Shown: positions 1-9,307 of the stretch, in pieces
Layout: every line of letters starts with the position of its first letter
How positions within the stretch are numbered: the first letter of the stretch is position 1
Source: Acidicapsa dinghuensis
GTDB lineage: Bacteria > Acidobacteriota > Terriglobia > Terriglobales > Acidobacteriaceae
Direction of reading: 5' to 3'
NCBI RefSeq assembly: GCF_025685685.1
Contig: NZ_JAGSYH010000001.1
Span: 434,001 to 498,000 of the forward strand
DNA: 64,000 nt
Translations under genes and position numbers: made by a program
Notes under the pieces: model-generated
What the model saw: only the letters and a program-made list of their open reading frames with translations
Told to the model about the DNA's origin: nothing
Database searches by the model: none

Positions 1-2233
1 CATTAGCGTTATTGCCTGCGATGATAAGGCCCGGGTTGGTGATGGTATCCGAGCCAGCATCATAGCTATACAAGCTGGGATCAAAGTTAAAGATGCGGCC
101 ATATTTTTCCGTAAGGCCTCCATCCCAGTCGTATCGGACACCAGCCGTCAGCGAGAGTCGTGGCGTGATCTGATACTTATCCTGCAGGTAAAGTCCTACC
201 TGATTGGCGCGATAGTAGCGGCTGGCATCGCCTTGCAGGAACGAGCTGACATAAAAACCTGTCGATGAGCTTCCAGGCGTTACATAGCCCTGAATCATCT
301 GGCTGAAATCATCGGTAGCGACGGTGCCGATGCCCGTACGCTTATCGATCGTGTTAAACTGCGTATAGCTATAGGCTCCGCCAAAGCTGACTGTGTGATG
401 CCCCAAGGTCCAGATCGCGTTTGATGAGGGTGCGAAGCGGTTCTGAAAAACGCCGGTGAGGGCAGATTGCCCCTCTGCATTAGGGCCAATATTCAAAATA
501 CCTGTCGGAGTATAGTCGCCGTTCGGATTAGAACCCAGAACGTTATACACGGATATACCGGGGAAGTAGGACGAGCCGAACATATTGATTGACCCGTTTG
601 CAACGGAACCACCAGGAATTGACGATGGCCCAAAAGGCTGTTCATTGTCTCCCCAGATTTTTTCGCGCATAAAGCCGAAGGTTTGCGTGGTGCTTAGATT
701 GGGTTTGATCAGATAACTGTTGATGATAGACGCCACCTGCGCACCCGAGTCGAGATGCTCTGTGAAGCCAGGCACGCTCGAATAGGCGTAAGGTGAAAGC
801 GTCGGATCATGCTGGTAATAGTACTTGAGCGCTAAGGTATCTTTCGCGTTGACGTTGTAGTCGAGATTGGCCACACCAAGATCAGCTATGAAACGGCCTG
901 TTCCTGGAAGGTAGGCATTCGTTGTGTGGTAAGCGTTTGGCCATCCATATTGATCGTTGGGGATCAGCCATTTTCCAGGCTCGCCTGCTATCGCTGGCGC
1001 ATTAAATAACGCCAGAGCAGTGGGATCAATATTTGCCGCCGAAATGCTCGTGCCGAAGTTAGTGTTTGTAAGGTTAGCTAAAGCAGATGCAGAGCGATCA
1101 TCGGTTAGCCCGACGGGAACATCCAAGAAAGAAGATCCTATTTCATCATCGGAAACATGGACATGCTGATAGGCAAGATATGCAAAAAGCTTGTCTTTGA
1201 TAATTGGTCCACCAGCCGCACCGCCTAATGTATACCGATGTAGCTGAGGCACCTTTTCTATGACATCTGGATCCTGATTGAAGAAGAACGGCGCCGCATT
1301 TAGCCAATCCGTACCGCGGCGAAAATATGTGGTTCCATGCAGGTTATTTGTTCCTGACGAGGTGCTGAGATCGATATGTGCGCCCGAGGTTGAACCCTGG
1401 CTCGCGTCATACATCGATGCGTTGACTCGCACTTCCTCGATCGTTTCCGGCGCCGGTGTCGGAATGGCGTTGCCGATCGAAAGGTAAATAGACGCTTCAG
1501 AGTGAATGACGCCTCCGGCTCCTGTGCTGGACGATGTGCCGGAGCTGTTGATTACTCGCGCCGAGCCGACCTGGCTTGTGCTCTTACCGTTGAAGAGATT
1601 CGTTGCATCTACACCGTTCAATGAGAAACTATTGCTCGTGTCGCGTTGACCATTTGCCCAAATCGGCTGATTGCCAAGACCGGAAAGGGCTCCGGTACCG
1701 CCGGGTAATTCCGCATCTACGCCGGTCGACTGGGTTGCCAAGCCGGTGAAACTTCCGGTAGGAAGCGGCGTTGTTTGAATCTGCGCGGAGTCGAGAACAT
1801 ATCCGTTGGTTGTGTCGACAGCGTTCATCAGCGGCGTAGCATCCACTTCGACTGTCTGCGCCTTCGAACCTGCTTTGAGGGCCGCGTTTACAGTAGCGGT
1901 TCTATCGGCCTGCACAGCAATATGCGGAGTACTCTGTACTTCAAACCCTTCCGCGGAATAGGTAATGGTGTAGCTGCCAATCGGCAAATTGACGAAAAGA
2001 TATTCTCCAGATCCATTTGATTTCACTGAACGCGTGAGCCCTGTCTGCTCTCCTACTGCTGTCACGTCGGTGTTGGGGATGACGCTTCCTGTGGCGTCAG
2101 TAACCGTACCCGTGATGCCACCGAGAGTTTGCTGAGCCGGCAGAGACGAACTACAAAGCGCGACGGATGCCAGAATTGCAAGCAGCCGGAAAATCGATAT
2201 AGAGATATTGCGGCGTGTACTAATCAAAGGCAC
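1..2233 (-). CDS. Oar-like TonB-dependent receptor, N-terminal part (runs off window)
   Basis: This is the 5' portion of a large outer-membrane receptor whose frame stays open to the window edge, about 744 residues visible. It starts with a basic n-region and hydrophobic core ending in SSLPAQ, a plausible signal peptide. Next comes a carboxypeptidase-regulatory-like beta-sandwich (begins GGITGTVTDATGSVIP, about residues 36-125), then a plug-like region rich in NG and FSLNG, then beta-barrel strands such as NQVGLYLQDKYQITPRLSL. This order is typical of the Oar-like receptors that are expanded in Acidobacteriota and are assumed to import large substrates such as glycans. The substrate is not deducible. 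The start is GTG at 2233 or TTG at 2227; a GAGG motif fits the TTG slightly better. The C-terminal barrel lies outside the window. Confidence 0.88.
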   Translation of the reverse strand, partial: MPLISTRRNISISIFRLLAILASVALCSSSLPAQQTLGGITGTVTDATGSVIPNTDVTAVGEQTGLTRSVKSNGSGEYLFVNLPIGSYTITYSAEGFEVQSTPHIAVQADRTATVNAALKAGSKAQTVEVDATPLMNAVDTTNGYVLDSAQIQTTPLPTGSFTGLATQSTGVDAELPGGTGALSGLGNQPIWANGQRDTSNSFSLNGVDATNLFNGKSTSQVGSARVINSSGTSSSTGAGGVIHSEASIYLSIGNAIPTPAPETIEEVRVNASMYDASQGSTSGAHIDLSTSSGTNNLHGTTYFRRGTDWLNAAPFFFNQDPDVIEKVPQLHRYTLGGAAGGPIIKDKLFAYLAYQHVHVSDDEIGSSFLDVPVGLTDDRSASALANLTNTNFGTSISAANIDPTALALFNAPAIAGEPGKWLIPNDQYGWPNAYHTTNAYLPGTGRFIADLGVANLDYNVNAKDTLALKYYYQHDPTLSPYAYSSVPGFTEHLDSGAQVASIINSYLIKPNLSTTQTFGFMREKIWGDNEQPFGPSSIPGGSVANGSINMFGSSYFPGISVYNVLGSNPNGDYTPTGILNIGPNAEGQSALTGVFQNRFAPSSNAIWTLGHHTVSFGGAYSYTQFNTIDKRTGIGTVATDDFSQMIQGYVTPGSSSTGFYVSSFLQGDASRYYRANQVGLYLQDKYQITPRLSLTAGVRYDWDGGLTEKYGRIFNFDPSLYSYDAGSDTITNPGLIIAGNNAN

Positions 2234-2799
2234 AACCTCACGAAAATAAAGCTTTCCCGTGGCCTCAAAATCTATTTTTTGAGGCCTTGTGTCGATGTAA
2301 TGGCGAGCCCGTAGCGGCAGGCCAAATGAAAGAAAGGAAGGGTTAAAACGAGTGAAACTCGCAGCTTAAACCGCTCTAAAAGACTTGAGGGTTATCACTA
2401 CAATACCCGAGTGCTCAAAAATTTCAATCGAAAATTTACACGACCCCGGTGCCGAATCCTAGCGATGTATGAGCTGTGCCGCAGATGTGAAACAACCATT
2501 GAAGAGATCACTTCCGATATCGATTGAGCGTAGATCGAATCGCGCGAGAGACGAACTCATGTGATGAAACGATGCGCCATTCCTGCAAAAATCGTGCTCA
2601 AGCCTGACCCGGATGTCTTTGCAATCTTCCCGTCGGGGTATCGCGTTCAAACTCCAGAGCGATGCTTCCATGATCGCGTCCAAAGGACACGATGTCGAAT
2701 CGTTTGGGGGTCGCAGGTCAGATTCATGGCTAATCTTGTTTTTCGAAATTCATTTAATTTATTGGGCCCATAAAGATTTTCTGTCGCCCCAAAGCAGAG
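2234..2799. other. Intergenic region, 566 bp
   Basis: Apart from the hairpin at 2261-2286 and a small CGAGT/ACTCG dyad near 2350, no gene could be supported here. Short open frames on both strands lack ribosome sites and domain-like composition. The promoter of the leftward TonB receptor must lie here, but no convincing -35/-10 pair was found. Confidence 0.6.
2261..2286. promoter_or_regulatory. Perfect inverted repeat in the TonB receptor leader
   Basis: Two perfectly complementary 10-base arms (GGCCTCAAAA and TTTTGAGGCC) are separated by six bases. On the receptor's coding strand the hairpin ends 27 nucleotides before the GTG start. No T-run follows on either strand, so it does not look like an intrinsic terminator. 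A 5'-UTR stem-loop or a dyad operator are both possible. Confidence 0.6.
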
Positions 2800-3282
2800 C
2801 TAGAGCCTTAGATCGCTCAAACCAGGATGGTCATCAGGACGCCGCCCCTGTGGCCAATGAAATTTCCGGTCTCCGTCTGCAATTGCCAGATCGTTGATGC
2901 TTGCGTGCCTGACCCGCATCAATCCCAGTTCATCGAATTCCCAGTTCTCATTGCCATAGGCGCGAAACCATTTGCCCGCATCGTTATGAAATTCATAAGC
3001 AAAGCGAACGGCGATACGGTTCTCTGTGAACGCCCACAATTCCTTGATGAGGCGGTACTCCAACTCTGCCTGCCATTTGCGCGTTAAAAACTCGATGATC
3101 TCCTCGCGGCCAAAGATGAACTCCGACCTGTTCCTCCATCGCGAATCGACTGTATACGCGAGTGAAACCCTCTGCGGGTCCCGGGAGTTCCAGGCATCTT
3201 CAGCAGCTCTTACCTTCTTGATTGCTGAGTCATGCGTAAAAGGAGGTAAGGGAGGGCGTGCAGATTCGGCTCGTTCGCTCAT
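2800..3282 (-). CDS. DUF1348 / NTF2-like (SnoaL fold) protein
   Basis: A 160-residue cytoplasmic protein that matches the DUF1348 branch of the NTF2-like/SnoaL superfamily over its full length. Recognisable segments are [34 protein letters not shown], a central [18 protein letters not shown] and the Trp/Glu-rich [20 protein letters not shown]. Family members form small cone-shaped alpha+beta barrels. Their biochemical role is generally unknown, and no catalytic residues can be assigned here. The ATG start is preceded by GGAG. It stands alone, with 283 bp to the APC permease on one side and a 566-bp gap on the other. Confidence 0.85.
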   Translation of the reverse strand: MSERAESARPPLPPFTHDSAIKKVRAAEDAWNSRDPQRVSLAYTVDSRWRNRSEFIFGREEIIEFLTRKWQAELEYRLIKELWAFTENRIAVRFAYEFHNDAGKWFRAYGNENWEFDELGLMRVRHASINDLAIADGDRKFHWPQGRRPDDHPGLSDLRL

Positions 3283-3565
3283 ATGGAAACTACTCCAACG
3301 GATGAGGTATCTGTTTTCTGACTGCTGCGCTGATAGTGAGCATTGGCATGTTCACTGCCTCGCTCATCGACAGGTTCAGCGCGACACTACATAGGATACT
3401 GGCATGTACAGGATCGATTCTCCAACATTGCTGAACAGGTCGATCATACGAGAAATGGCAATCTCATACGTGGAACGGTCAGGACGCCACATTGAGAATG
3501 TTCGCGGTTGCCGTCGTCACATTAACCTTGATAGCACGGCCTGACGCCTGAACAAATCCTAGAGA

Positions 3566-5020
3566 CTAAGAAATCGCTGTGCGCCGTTTGCGTATTTCAC
3601 TGCGCCGTGCGAGATACCATGCCATGCCAAGGGCCATGTAGCTCAGATAGATGTAAGGGAACCACAGAGCAGGCGCAGCAGGTACTGGATAGACGCTGCC
3701 AAATGTCGTTGCTGCCATAACCAATGCAGCAAACCAGCTCACCGCTGCGATAAAGTGTGAATGCTGTCCCAACGCTTTACGAGCGAAAGGGAGTGCGATT
3801 GCTACGAGCGCATAAGCGGTCAAAAATCCGAATACAGATATCGAACCGAGCCACTCGTATATATTGCTGCCGCTCACTCCGCAAATAGCCAAGGCGCCCG
3901 TCACTGCAAGCATCGCAGCGGAGCAAAGAATCACTCCGGCTCGAGGCGTTCCGAAACGTTTGTGTCCCCTGCCAAATACATCCGGAAGCAAGCCGCTGTG
4001 CGCCATGCGCAACATCACTCTGGATGCAGCGGTAGTGCAAGCAAGCGTGCATGCCGACATGCTTATGAGCACTCCGATGTCAATCGCAGTTCCCAACACC
4101 GAAAGGCCCGCCTTACGTGCAAGAACATGAAATGGGCTGGTTGACTCACTCAGCTTTCCAATCTCACCCTGAAAACCGAGCACCTCTGCATACGAGCAGA
4201 GCATAAAGAACAGCCCCACCAAAAGGGCACATTGCAGAACGACGCGTGGAATTGTTTTGAGCGGCTCGCGAGCTTCCGCACCAAGAGTGGTTGCTGATTC
4301 GAAACCGACAAAGCTAAAGGTTGCGAGCACGAGAGCAGGGCCAAGTGCTCCAATTTTCACACCCTTCAACCGGAGTTGATCCACGTCCAAGTGCCAGCCA
4401 GAATGGGACGGCAAGAGGATCAAGACGATTGCGATAAGGCTCACGGAGACAATTTCGATCCAGAGCATTGCCTCGGCAGAAAGCTTTACATCGCGATATG
4501 CCACAGCTCCGGTCGCGATCATAATCACTGCAAGCACCAACACGGAAGGCGGCGTCCAGTGGGCAAACTCGTTGAGGAGAACATTGCAGTAATAAAGTGC
4601 GCCACCAGCTACGGAAGCTCCCGTTGCAAGATACGCCAGCAATAATGCCCAGGCGGATACCGCGCCCAACGATGGCCACAGCGTATCAGCCGTGTATGTG
4701 TACAGCGATCCAGGCGAGGCAGACATGCGTGCAAACTTGCTGACGCAATAACCCACCAGCAGCATAGCCAGCATTGTCAGGAAATAGACGAACCATGTTC
4801 CATTGCCCGCCAGACTGAAGACGAGAGGAATGGTAAGCGAGGGCGTTGTCGATGGAGCGATAGCCGAGATGGATTGAGCAAGCGTTTCCGCGGCAGAGAG
4901 CACGCCTTTGTGCAACCCATAGTCTTTGTCCAGCCGGTCTTCCCCTTCGCTGTCCGGATCAAGCGATGAGTACACTTTCGCAGCTGCGTCTGGCTTGGTC
5001 ACGCACTCCCTCAATCGCAA
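3566..5020 (-). CDS. APC-family amino acid permease
   Basis: A 484-residue integral membrane protein with about 12-13 hydrophobic segments. It carries the APC-superfamily signature after TM6 (FSFVGFESATTLGAEAREP) and the conserved unwound first segment (SAIAPSTTPSLTIPLVFSL). These point to an amino acid/polyamine/organocation permease, but the substrate cannot be read from the sequence. The frame opens with TTG at 5020. A GTG seven codons in has AGGGAG close upstream, so the start is uncertain by a few residues. It is transcribed divergently from the nucleotidyltransferase at 5107, with about 85 bp between them for both promoters. Confidence 0.85.
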   Translation of the reverse strand: MRLRECVTKPDAAAKVYSSLDPDSEGEDRLDKDYGLHKGVLSAAETLAQSISAIAPSTTPSLTIPLVFSLAGNGTWFVYFLTMLAMLLVGYCVSKFARMSASPGSLYTYTADTLWPSLGAVSAWALLLAYLATGASVAGGALYYCNVLLNEFAHWTPPSVLVLAVIMIATGAVAYRDVKLSAEAMLWIEIVSVSLIAIVLILLPSHSGWHLDVDQLRLKGVKIGALGPALVLATFSFVGFESATTLGAEAREPLKTIPRVVLQCALLVGLFFMLCSYAEVLGFQGEIGKLSESTSPFHVLARKAGLSVLGTAIDIGVLISMSACTLACTTAASRVMLRMAHSGLLPDVFGRGHKRFGTPRAGVILCSAAMLAVTGALAICGVSGSNIYEWLGSISVFGFLTAYALVAIALPFARKALGQHSHFIAAVSWFAALVMAATTFGSVYPVPAAPALWFPYIYLSYMALGMAWYLARRSEIRKRRTAIS

Positions 5021-5106
5021 AAGTTTGCTCTGGAAATCCTAGTGTCGAGCCTCGCTGTCCTCCAGGTCAAGCAGCGTCATGGAGCGATACATCTACACTG
5101 GATGCG

Positions 5107-5697
5107 ATGGGAATGCCCACGATCATACTCGCAGCCGGAGCCAGCCGTCGCCTGGGCCAACCCAAACAGCTTCTTTCCACCCGTGGAGAGACACTGCTCG
5201 GACGTACGCTGCGAATCGTCCAGGAGGCCGGAGCCGATCCCATCTTTGTCGTGCTCGGCGCGAACTCGGAATCGATCGCTTCAACTCTCGACCTATCGGC
5301 GGCTCGTGTTATTTCAAATCCAGAATGGGGGCGTGGGATCTCTACCTCGATCCGGGCTGGTGTGAGCGCATTAGTCAAGACTGAACCTCGATCGCGAGCA
5401 GTTCTGATGCTGGTATGCGATCAGCCCAATCTTTCATCGCAACACTTGCAGCAGCTCACGGCTGCTTATGATGCGGGCGACGGACAAACTATCGTCGCTT
5501 CGCACTACGGAGGAACTGAAGGTATCCCCGCGATCTTTCCGGCGGCACTCTTCGCCGATCTCCAAGCTCTCTCCGGAGACAACGGGGCACGTCAGCTTCT
5601 ACGCACAAGTGATCTTCAAGTCGTTGCTGTTCCTTTTCCGAATGGCGAAATCGACATTGATACCCCTGAGGATCTAAGACGATTGCTTGACACGTAG
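5107..5697 (+). CDS. MobA/MocA-like nucleotidyltransferase
   Basis: A 196-residue GT-A-fold nucleotidyltransferase. The N-terminal loop PTIILAAGASRRLGQPKQLL holds the GG-type nucleotide-binding and Lys/Arg signature of the MobA/MocA/IspD group. It is followed by VVLGANSESI, a metal-binding-like LVCDQPNL, and the C-terminal IDIDTPEDLRRLL that is characteristic of the MocA branch. That branch makes molybdenum cofactor dinucleotides (CTP:molybdopterin). No molybdoenzyme lies nearby, so the substrate is inferred. The frame could extend upstream into the divergent permease, but homology begins at MPTI, so ATG 5107 (or 5113) is preferred. Confidence 0.8.
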   Translation: MGMPTIILAAGASRRLGQPKQLLSTRGETLLGRTLRIVQEAGADPIFVVLGANSESIASTLDLSAARVISNPEWGRGISTSIRAGVSALVKTEPRSRAVLMLVCDQPNLSSQHLQQLTAAYDAGDGQTIVASHYGGTEGIPAIFPAALFADLQALSGDNGARQLLRTSDLQVVAVPFPNGEIDIDTPEDLRRLLDT

Positions 5698-5792
5698 TGC
5701 GTCAAAACCGCAGGAGCAGAAACATAAATCTTCCAGAGCAACCCGACGAGAATAAGATAATCACTCCCCAAGTCTGAATACAATCAAGAATC

Positions 5793-7010
5793 TTAGCTTG
5801 CAGCGACCGCCGGAGCCAGCTTTCTACGCAATACACGATTCAACGGCTCGGAATAAAAGCGCGCAATAGCCCAACTAAGCAGAGAAGATACGGCGACGAA
5901 TAGCACTAACCAGCCCAACCGCGTGCCGGGAGCCATCAAGCTCCTGGGAAGATTCGTCATCAAACCTGCCAGCAACAGAATATGGAAAAGATATAACTCA
6001 TAGCTGTGCTGGCCCAGCCACGCGATTGGGGATAAGAGTCTTGTTAGCAGTGATAGATCGCCAGAGGCTTCAGTTCCTTTGACGTCAGCGGAGGGACCTT
6101 CCGCAAGAAGGAATATTGCCGTGCCACCAGCCATCAGAGTAGGTCCCCATACTGGAACGGAATCGATACCTGCGTGCAGAAAAACAAACAGCATCCAGGC
6201 CAGCGCTGCAATCTGTATCGCTCTGCGCGTCCATTGTCCTATGGAAATGACTTGCTTTCGCGCAAGCACTGCAACGCAGCATCCCATGGCGATGGCATCA
6301 AAACAGGCGAAGTTTCCATAGAGAAAGAGGATCTCGTTATGGCTGTGATAGTGCCGGTATACGGGCCCAATCGCGATTGCCAGAAGCCATACGGGCAGAA
6401 TCCATCTCTCTCTCCTCAGCAGAAGACAAAGCAACGGAAATGTTATGTAAAAGACCTCTTCAACCGACAATGACCAATAGATATTCAGGCAATAGTTGAA
6501 ATACCCGAACTTAGCCATCAAAATGTTGTGCCAAAACGTTAACACCGAAAGATCGCTTAGCCACAACGGCGGATTTTCTTTTCCCCGGAAGATCTCTATT
6601 CCCATCCAGGCAAGCAGGTTGATTGCAGCAAGCGCCAGCACTAGACAAGGCAATATACGCGCAAAACGAAAGGCATAGAAATCGCGAAGAGAAACGTTCC
6701 CCAGACTTCCAAATCTCCGCAAGGAGGTTGAGGTAATGAGATAGCCGGAAATAACAAAGAAAATTATGACGCCGTAGTTGCCGTTCCAGACGAGATTACT
6801 CAAATATGGGCCACGTAGCAGCCGCCCTAAAGGCCCTTGCAGCAGCCTATAGGCAATGTTGAAGTGCAAGACCAGCACCGAGAGAATCGCCACCCCGCGC
6901 AGCAGATCAATTCGAAAGTTTCGCTGGCCACTTGATGAGCTCTTGCTTCGAGGCAACAGTGTGTGCTCTCCCGTCATCACAATCTGGCGTTGAGATTGCG
7001 CAGCCGCCAA
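5793..7010 (-). CDS. Membrane acyltransferase (acyltransferase 3, OafA/YrhL type)
   Basis: A 405-residue polytopic protein with about ten membrane segments. It opens with the family signature RIDLLRGVAILSVLVLHF, which carries the conserved R and H of acyltransferase-3 proteins, followed by FFVISGYLIT and NIYWSLSVEEVFYITFPLL. Such enzymes O-acetylate surface polysaccharides, lipid-linked sugars or antibiotics. No SGNH domain is fused. It begins nine bases after the YdcF-like gene and is probably the third gene of a sua5-ydcF-acyltransferase operon. The acceptor is unknown. Confidence 0.88.
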   Translation of the reverse strand: MAAAQSQRQIVMTGEHTLLPRSKSSSSGQRNFRIDLLRGVAILSVLVLHFNIAYRLLQGPLGRLLRGPYLSNLVWNGNYGVIIFFVISGYLITSTSLRRFGSLGNVSLRDFYAFRFARILPCLVLALAAINLLAWMGIEIFRGKENPPLWLSDLSVLTFWHNILMAKFGYFNYCLNIYWSLSVEEVFYITFPLLCLLLRRERWILPVWLLAIAIGPVYRHYHSHNEILFLYGNFACFDAIAMGCCVAVLARKQVISIGQWTRRAIQIAALAWMLFVFLHAGIDSVPVWGPTLMAGGTAIFLLAEGPSADVKGTEASGDLSLLTRLLSPIAWLGQHSYELYLFHILLLAGLMTNLPRSLMAPGTRLGWLVLFVAVSSLLSWAIARFYSEPLNRVLRRKLAPAVAAS

Positions 7011-7019
7011 TTGATACTT

Positions 7020-7682
7020 CTAATGCAAGTGCAGCCGCCAGAGCGTGTATGTCACGATTTCATGCCATACCTGCTGCCATTCGCTTGAACTACCCACCGC
7101 GGTAATCTGCGGTCGAGGTGAAGTCAGCACAGGCAATCCTTCCCTTTCGCAGATTGACCGGATACGGAAGAGATGCGTAGGGTCGCTAACGATCACAACA
7201 TGCTTATAACCATTGGCTCGCGCAATCGAAACAACACGCATGGCCTGCTCTTCGGTATTGCGGCTATGCGTTTCGGCGATGATGGCCTTCTCCGGTACTC
7301 CGTTGGCCATTAGGTAAGCCTGCCCTACTTCGCCTTCGGAGTAGGTATCGCCAGGAGCACCCCCGCCTAATGTAATGATGGTTGGGGCAATCTTGTGTTC
7401 GTAAAGTGCCAGGGCATGATCGAGCCGCGCGCGTAAGATTGGTGAAGGACGACCGCCGTATTCGGCTGCTCCGAACACACAAATCACATCAGCGGGCGCT
7501 GCTTCGTCTAGATAGGCATAGCGTTCGATGTGAACGTACACCCAGATACACCAGGCGATGGAAAAAGACACCCCAACCGCTAATACAAACAAAATGACAA
7601 AACGAAGCGCAGACTCGAACCAGCCAGATCGCGTTCCCTGGACGCCATTTTCTTTGGCCATGGAGTCGTCCCGCGCTTTCAT
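7020..7682 (-). CDS. YdcF-like DUF218 membrane-anchored protein
   Basis: A 220-residue protein with one N-terminal membrane anchor (about residues 25-50, FVILFVLAVGVSFSIAWCIW) and a DUF218/YdcF domain. The domain shows the nucleotide-binding-like core VICVFGAAEY, IITLGGGAPGDT, SRNTEEQA and VVIVSDPTHLFR. YdcF binds S-adenosylmethionine, and the related SanA/ElyC proteins act in envelope maintenance. The role here is not known. Its ATG overlaps the stop of the upstream threonylcarbamoyl-AMP synthase (ATGA), so the two are likely translationally coupled. An in-frame ATG eight codons in is an alternative start. Confidence 0.85.
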   Translation of the reverse strand: MKARDDSMAKENGVQGTRSGWFESALRFVILFVLAVGVSFSIAWCIWVYVHIERYAYLDEAAPADVICVFGAAEYGGRPSPILRARLDHALALYEHKIAPTIITLGGGAPGDTYSEGEVGQAYLMANGVPEKAIIAETHSRNTEEQAMRVVSIARANGYKHVVIVSDPTHLFRIRSICEREGLPVLTSPRPQITAVGSSSEWQQVWHEIVTYTLWRLHLH

Positions 7683-8326
7683 CAGCGTTGCAAAGCAAGT
7701 GCGATCTCATGGGTCGAGATCGCCCCTTCGCGCAATATCTGCCAATGCCTGCCGTTTGCCGAAAGATCAACGATGGTAGTAGGCAGAGATCGGCCCGACG
7801 GTCCTCCATCGACGATCAAGGGAATGCGGTCTCCAATCTGGTCTCGGACGCAAGCGGCGTGTGTACACTCGGCTGCTCCAGCGAGATTCGCCGATGTTGC
7901 TGTAATGGGCAGACCAAAACACTCGACGACCGCTCGTGAAATCGGAGCATGGGGTAAGCGCAACGCTACGTTTCCGGTGTTTGCGGTTGAACGCAGTGGC
8001 AGCTTGCTGCCGGCGCGCACAATGATCGTCAGTGGCCCAGGCCAAAACTTTTCCGCTAACCGATCAAAGCGGTCATCGATGTCCCGCGCAAGTTCATAAG
8101 CTTGTGCGACCGAGGCTATCAGAAGCGAAAGAGGCTTATGCTTCAATCGCGACTTGATCTGGTAAATCTGCTCCACTGCATGCAGGTTCACCGGATCGAC
8201 TGCCAATCCATAAAAAGTGTCCGTAGGCATTGCCACAACGTCGCCTTGACGTAGGCAGCTTACGATGTACTCGATGCGCTCCTGCTGTGGTTCGTCGGGA
8301 TGGACGCGCAGAATTTCCGCGGACAA
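7682..8326 (-). CDS. L-threonylcarbamoyladenylate synthase (Sua5/YciO/YrdC)
   Basis: This enzyme makes threonylcarbamoyl-AMP from threonine, bicarbonate and ATP for the t6A37 modification of ANN-decoding tRNAs. The YrdC domain fills the protein: MPTDTFYGLAVDP, the substrate-pocket KSRLKHKPLSLLI, KFWPGPLTIIV, ALRLPHAP, PITATSANLAG and the end IVDLSANGRHWQILREG. There is no C-terminal Sua5 domain. The frame extends further upstream, but family similarity begins near residue 41 of that longer frame, and a TTG there has GAGGT seven bases upstream, giving a 214-residue protein of normal YrdC-only length. It is first in an operon with the YdcF-like gene. Confidence 0.87.
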   Translation of the reverse strand: MSAEILRVHPDEPQQERIEYIVSCLRQGDVVAMPTDTFYGLAVDPVNLHAVEQIYQIKSRLKHKPLSLLIASVAQAYELARDIDDRFDRLAEKFWPGPLTIIVRAGSKLPLRSTANTGNVALRLPHAPISRAVVECFGLPITATSANLAGAAECTHAACVRDQIGDRIPLIVDGGPSGRSLPTTIVDLSANGRHWQILREGAISTHEIALALQR

Positions 8327-8506
8327 ATGATCTACCTCGGCTGCCGAATCTCGATTGGGGCCGCCCGGACAGTTACCCCCGGTCCCAGGCAATAAAGGAT
8401 GCCGTCTTCCGTAATATACCGGTTTCTTCGGGTAATGCCCACCCACGACAGATGACCTCTTATCACAGCTACAATCGCGTAAGGCCGTTCGGTTCGGCTG
8501 AACATA

Positions 8507-9307
8507 ATGATCCGCAGCATTGAGAGCAAACAGAATACGCGTGTAAAAGAGCTACGAATGACTCTTTCACGCCCCTCCACCGGTTCACAGGCACCGATCG
8601 GGCTGGAGGGTGTGCACCTTATCCAGGAAGCGCTTCGCAGCGGTATCCGACTAGCTACTGTTTTTATCGCAAACAACAGCCATCGTCTGCTGGACGACCT
8701 CAATATTCCGAACGATGTGGAAATCCTCTCACTGCCACAGACGATCCTGAATTCTTCCGTTTCCACCGAGTCTCCCCAACCGGTTGCGGCGCTTGCGCTC
8801 CGCCCCTCCTGGAATCCTTCTTCCCTATTTTCATCTGGGGTCCTGATCCTTGTCCTTGACGCAGTACAGGACCCCGGCAATCTCGGTACCATGTTGCGCT
8901 CCGCAGAGGCCTTTGGCGCGACGGGTGTCATCAGCCTGCCGGGCACAGTCAATATTTGGAATGCAAAAGCCATGCGTGCCTCGGCGGGCAGCGTCTTCCG
9001 CATCCCAGTTCTGGATTTGAATCCAGAAGACTGCTTCGGCTTGCTCCGGTCTGCCGGCATACGTACGCTCGCTGCCATGGCGCACGAAGCTAAGCCCGGT
9101 AGCTCGATCGACCTGTCCGCTGGCGCGGCCTTTGTCATCGGATCGGAGGGCAGCGGCCTTAAGCCGGAGATCGCGGACCAGTGCGATGCGCGCGTCACGA
9201 TTCCCTGCCCTGGGCCGGTCGAAAGTCTCAATGCTGCGGTAGCTGCGAGCGTACTTTTATATGAAGCCTCGCGCCAGCGAGGCTTGCGCGGAGGAGTTAA
9301 GGCATGA
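8507..9307 (+). CDS. TrmH/SpoU-family RNA 2'-O-methyltransferase
   Basis: A 266-residue SPOUT-class methyltransferase acting on rRNA or tRNA ribose. The N-terminal 90 residues form the RlmB-like substrate-binding domain (RVKELRMTLSRPS, LEGVHLIQEALRSG). The C-terminal knot carries all three SpoU motifs: motif 1 DAVQDPGNLGTMLRSAEAFG (catalytic Arg after N), motif 2 FVIGSEGSGL and motif 3 IPCPGPVESLNAAVAASVLL. The target nucleotide cannot be assigned. Its stop overlaps the rarA start (ATGA), implying co-translation. It is divergent from the YrdC gene, with a roughly 180-bp intergenic region. Confidence 0.88.
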   Translation: MIRSIESKQNTRVKELRMTLSRPSTGSQAPIGLEGVHLIQEALRSGIRLATVFIANNSHRLLDDLNIPNDVEILSLPQTILNSSVSTESPQPVAALALRPSWNPSSLFSSGVLILVLDAVQDPGNLGTMLRSAEAFGATGVISLPGTVNIWNAKAMRASAGSVFRIPVLDLNPEDCFGLLRSAGIRTLAAMAHEAKPGSSIDLSAGAAFVIGSEGSGLKPEIADQCDARVTIPCPGPVESLNAAVAASVLLYEASRQRGLRGGVKA

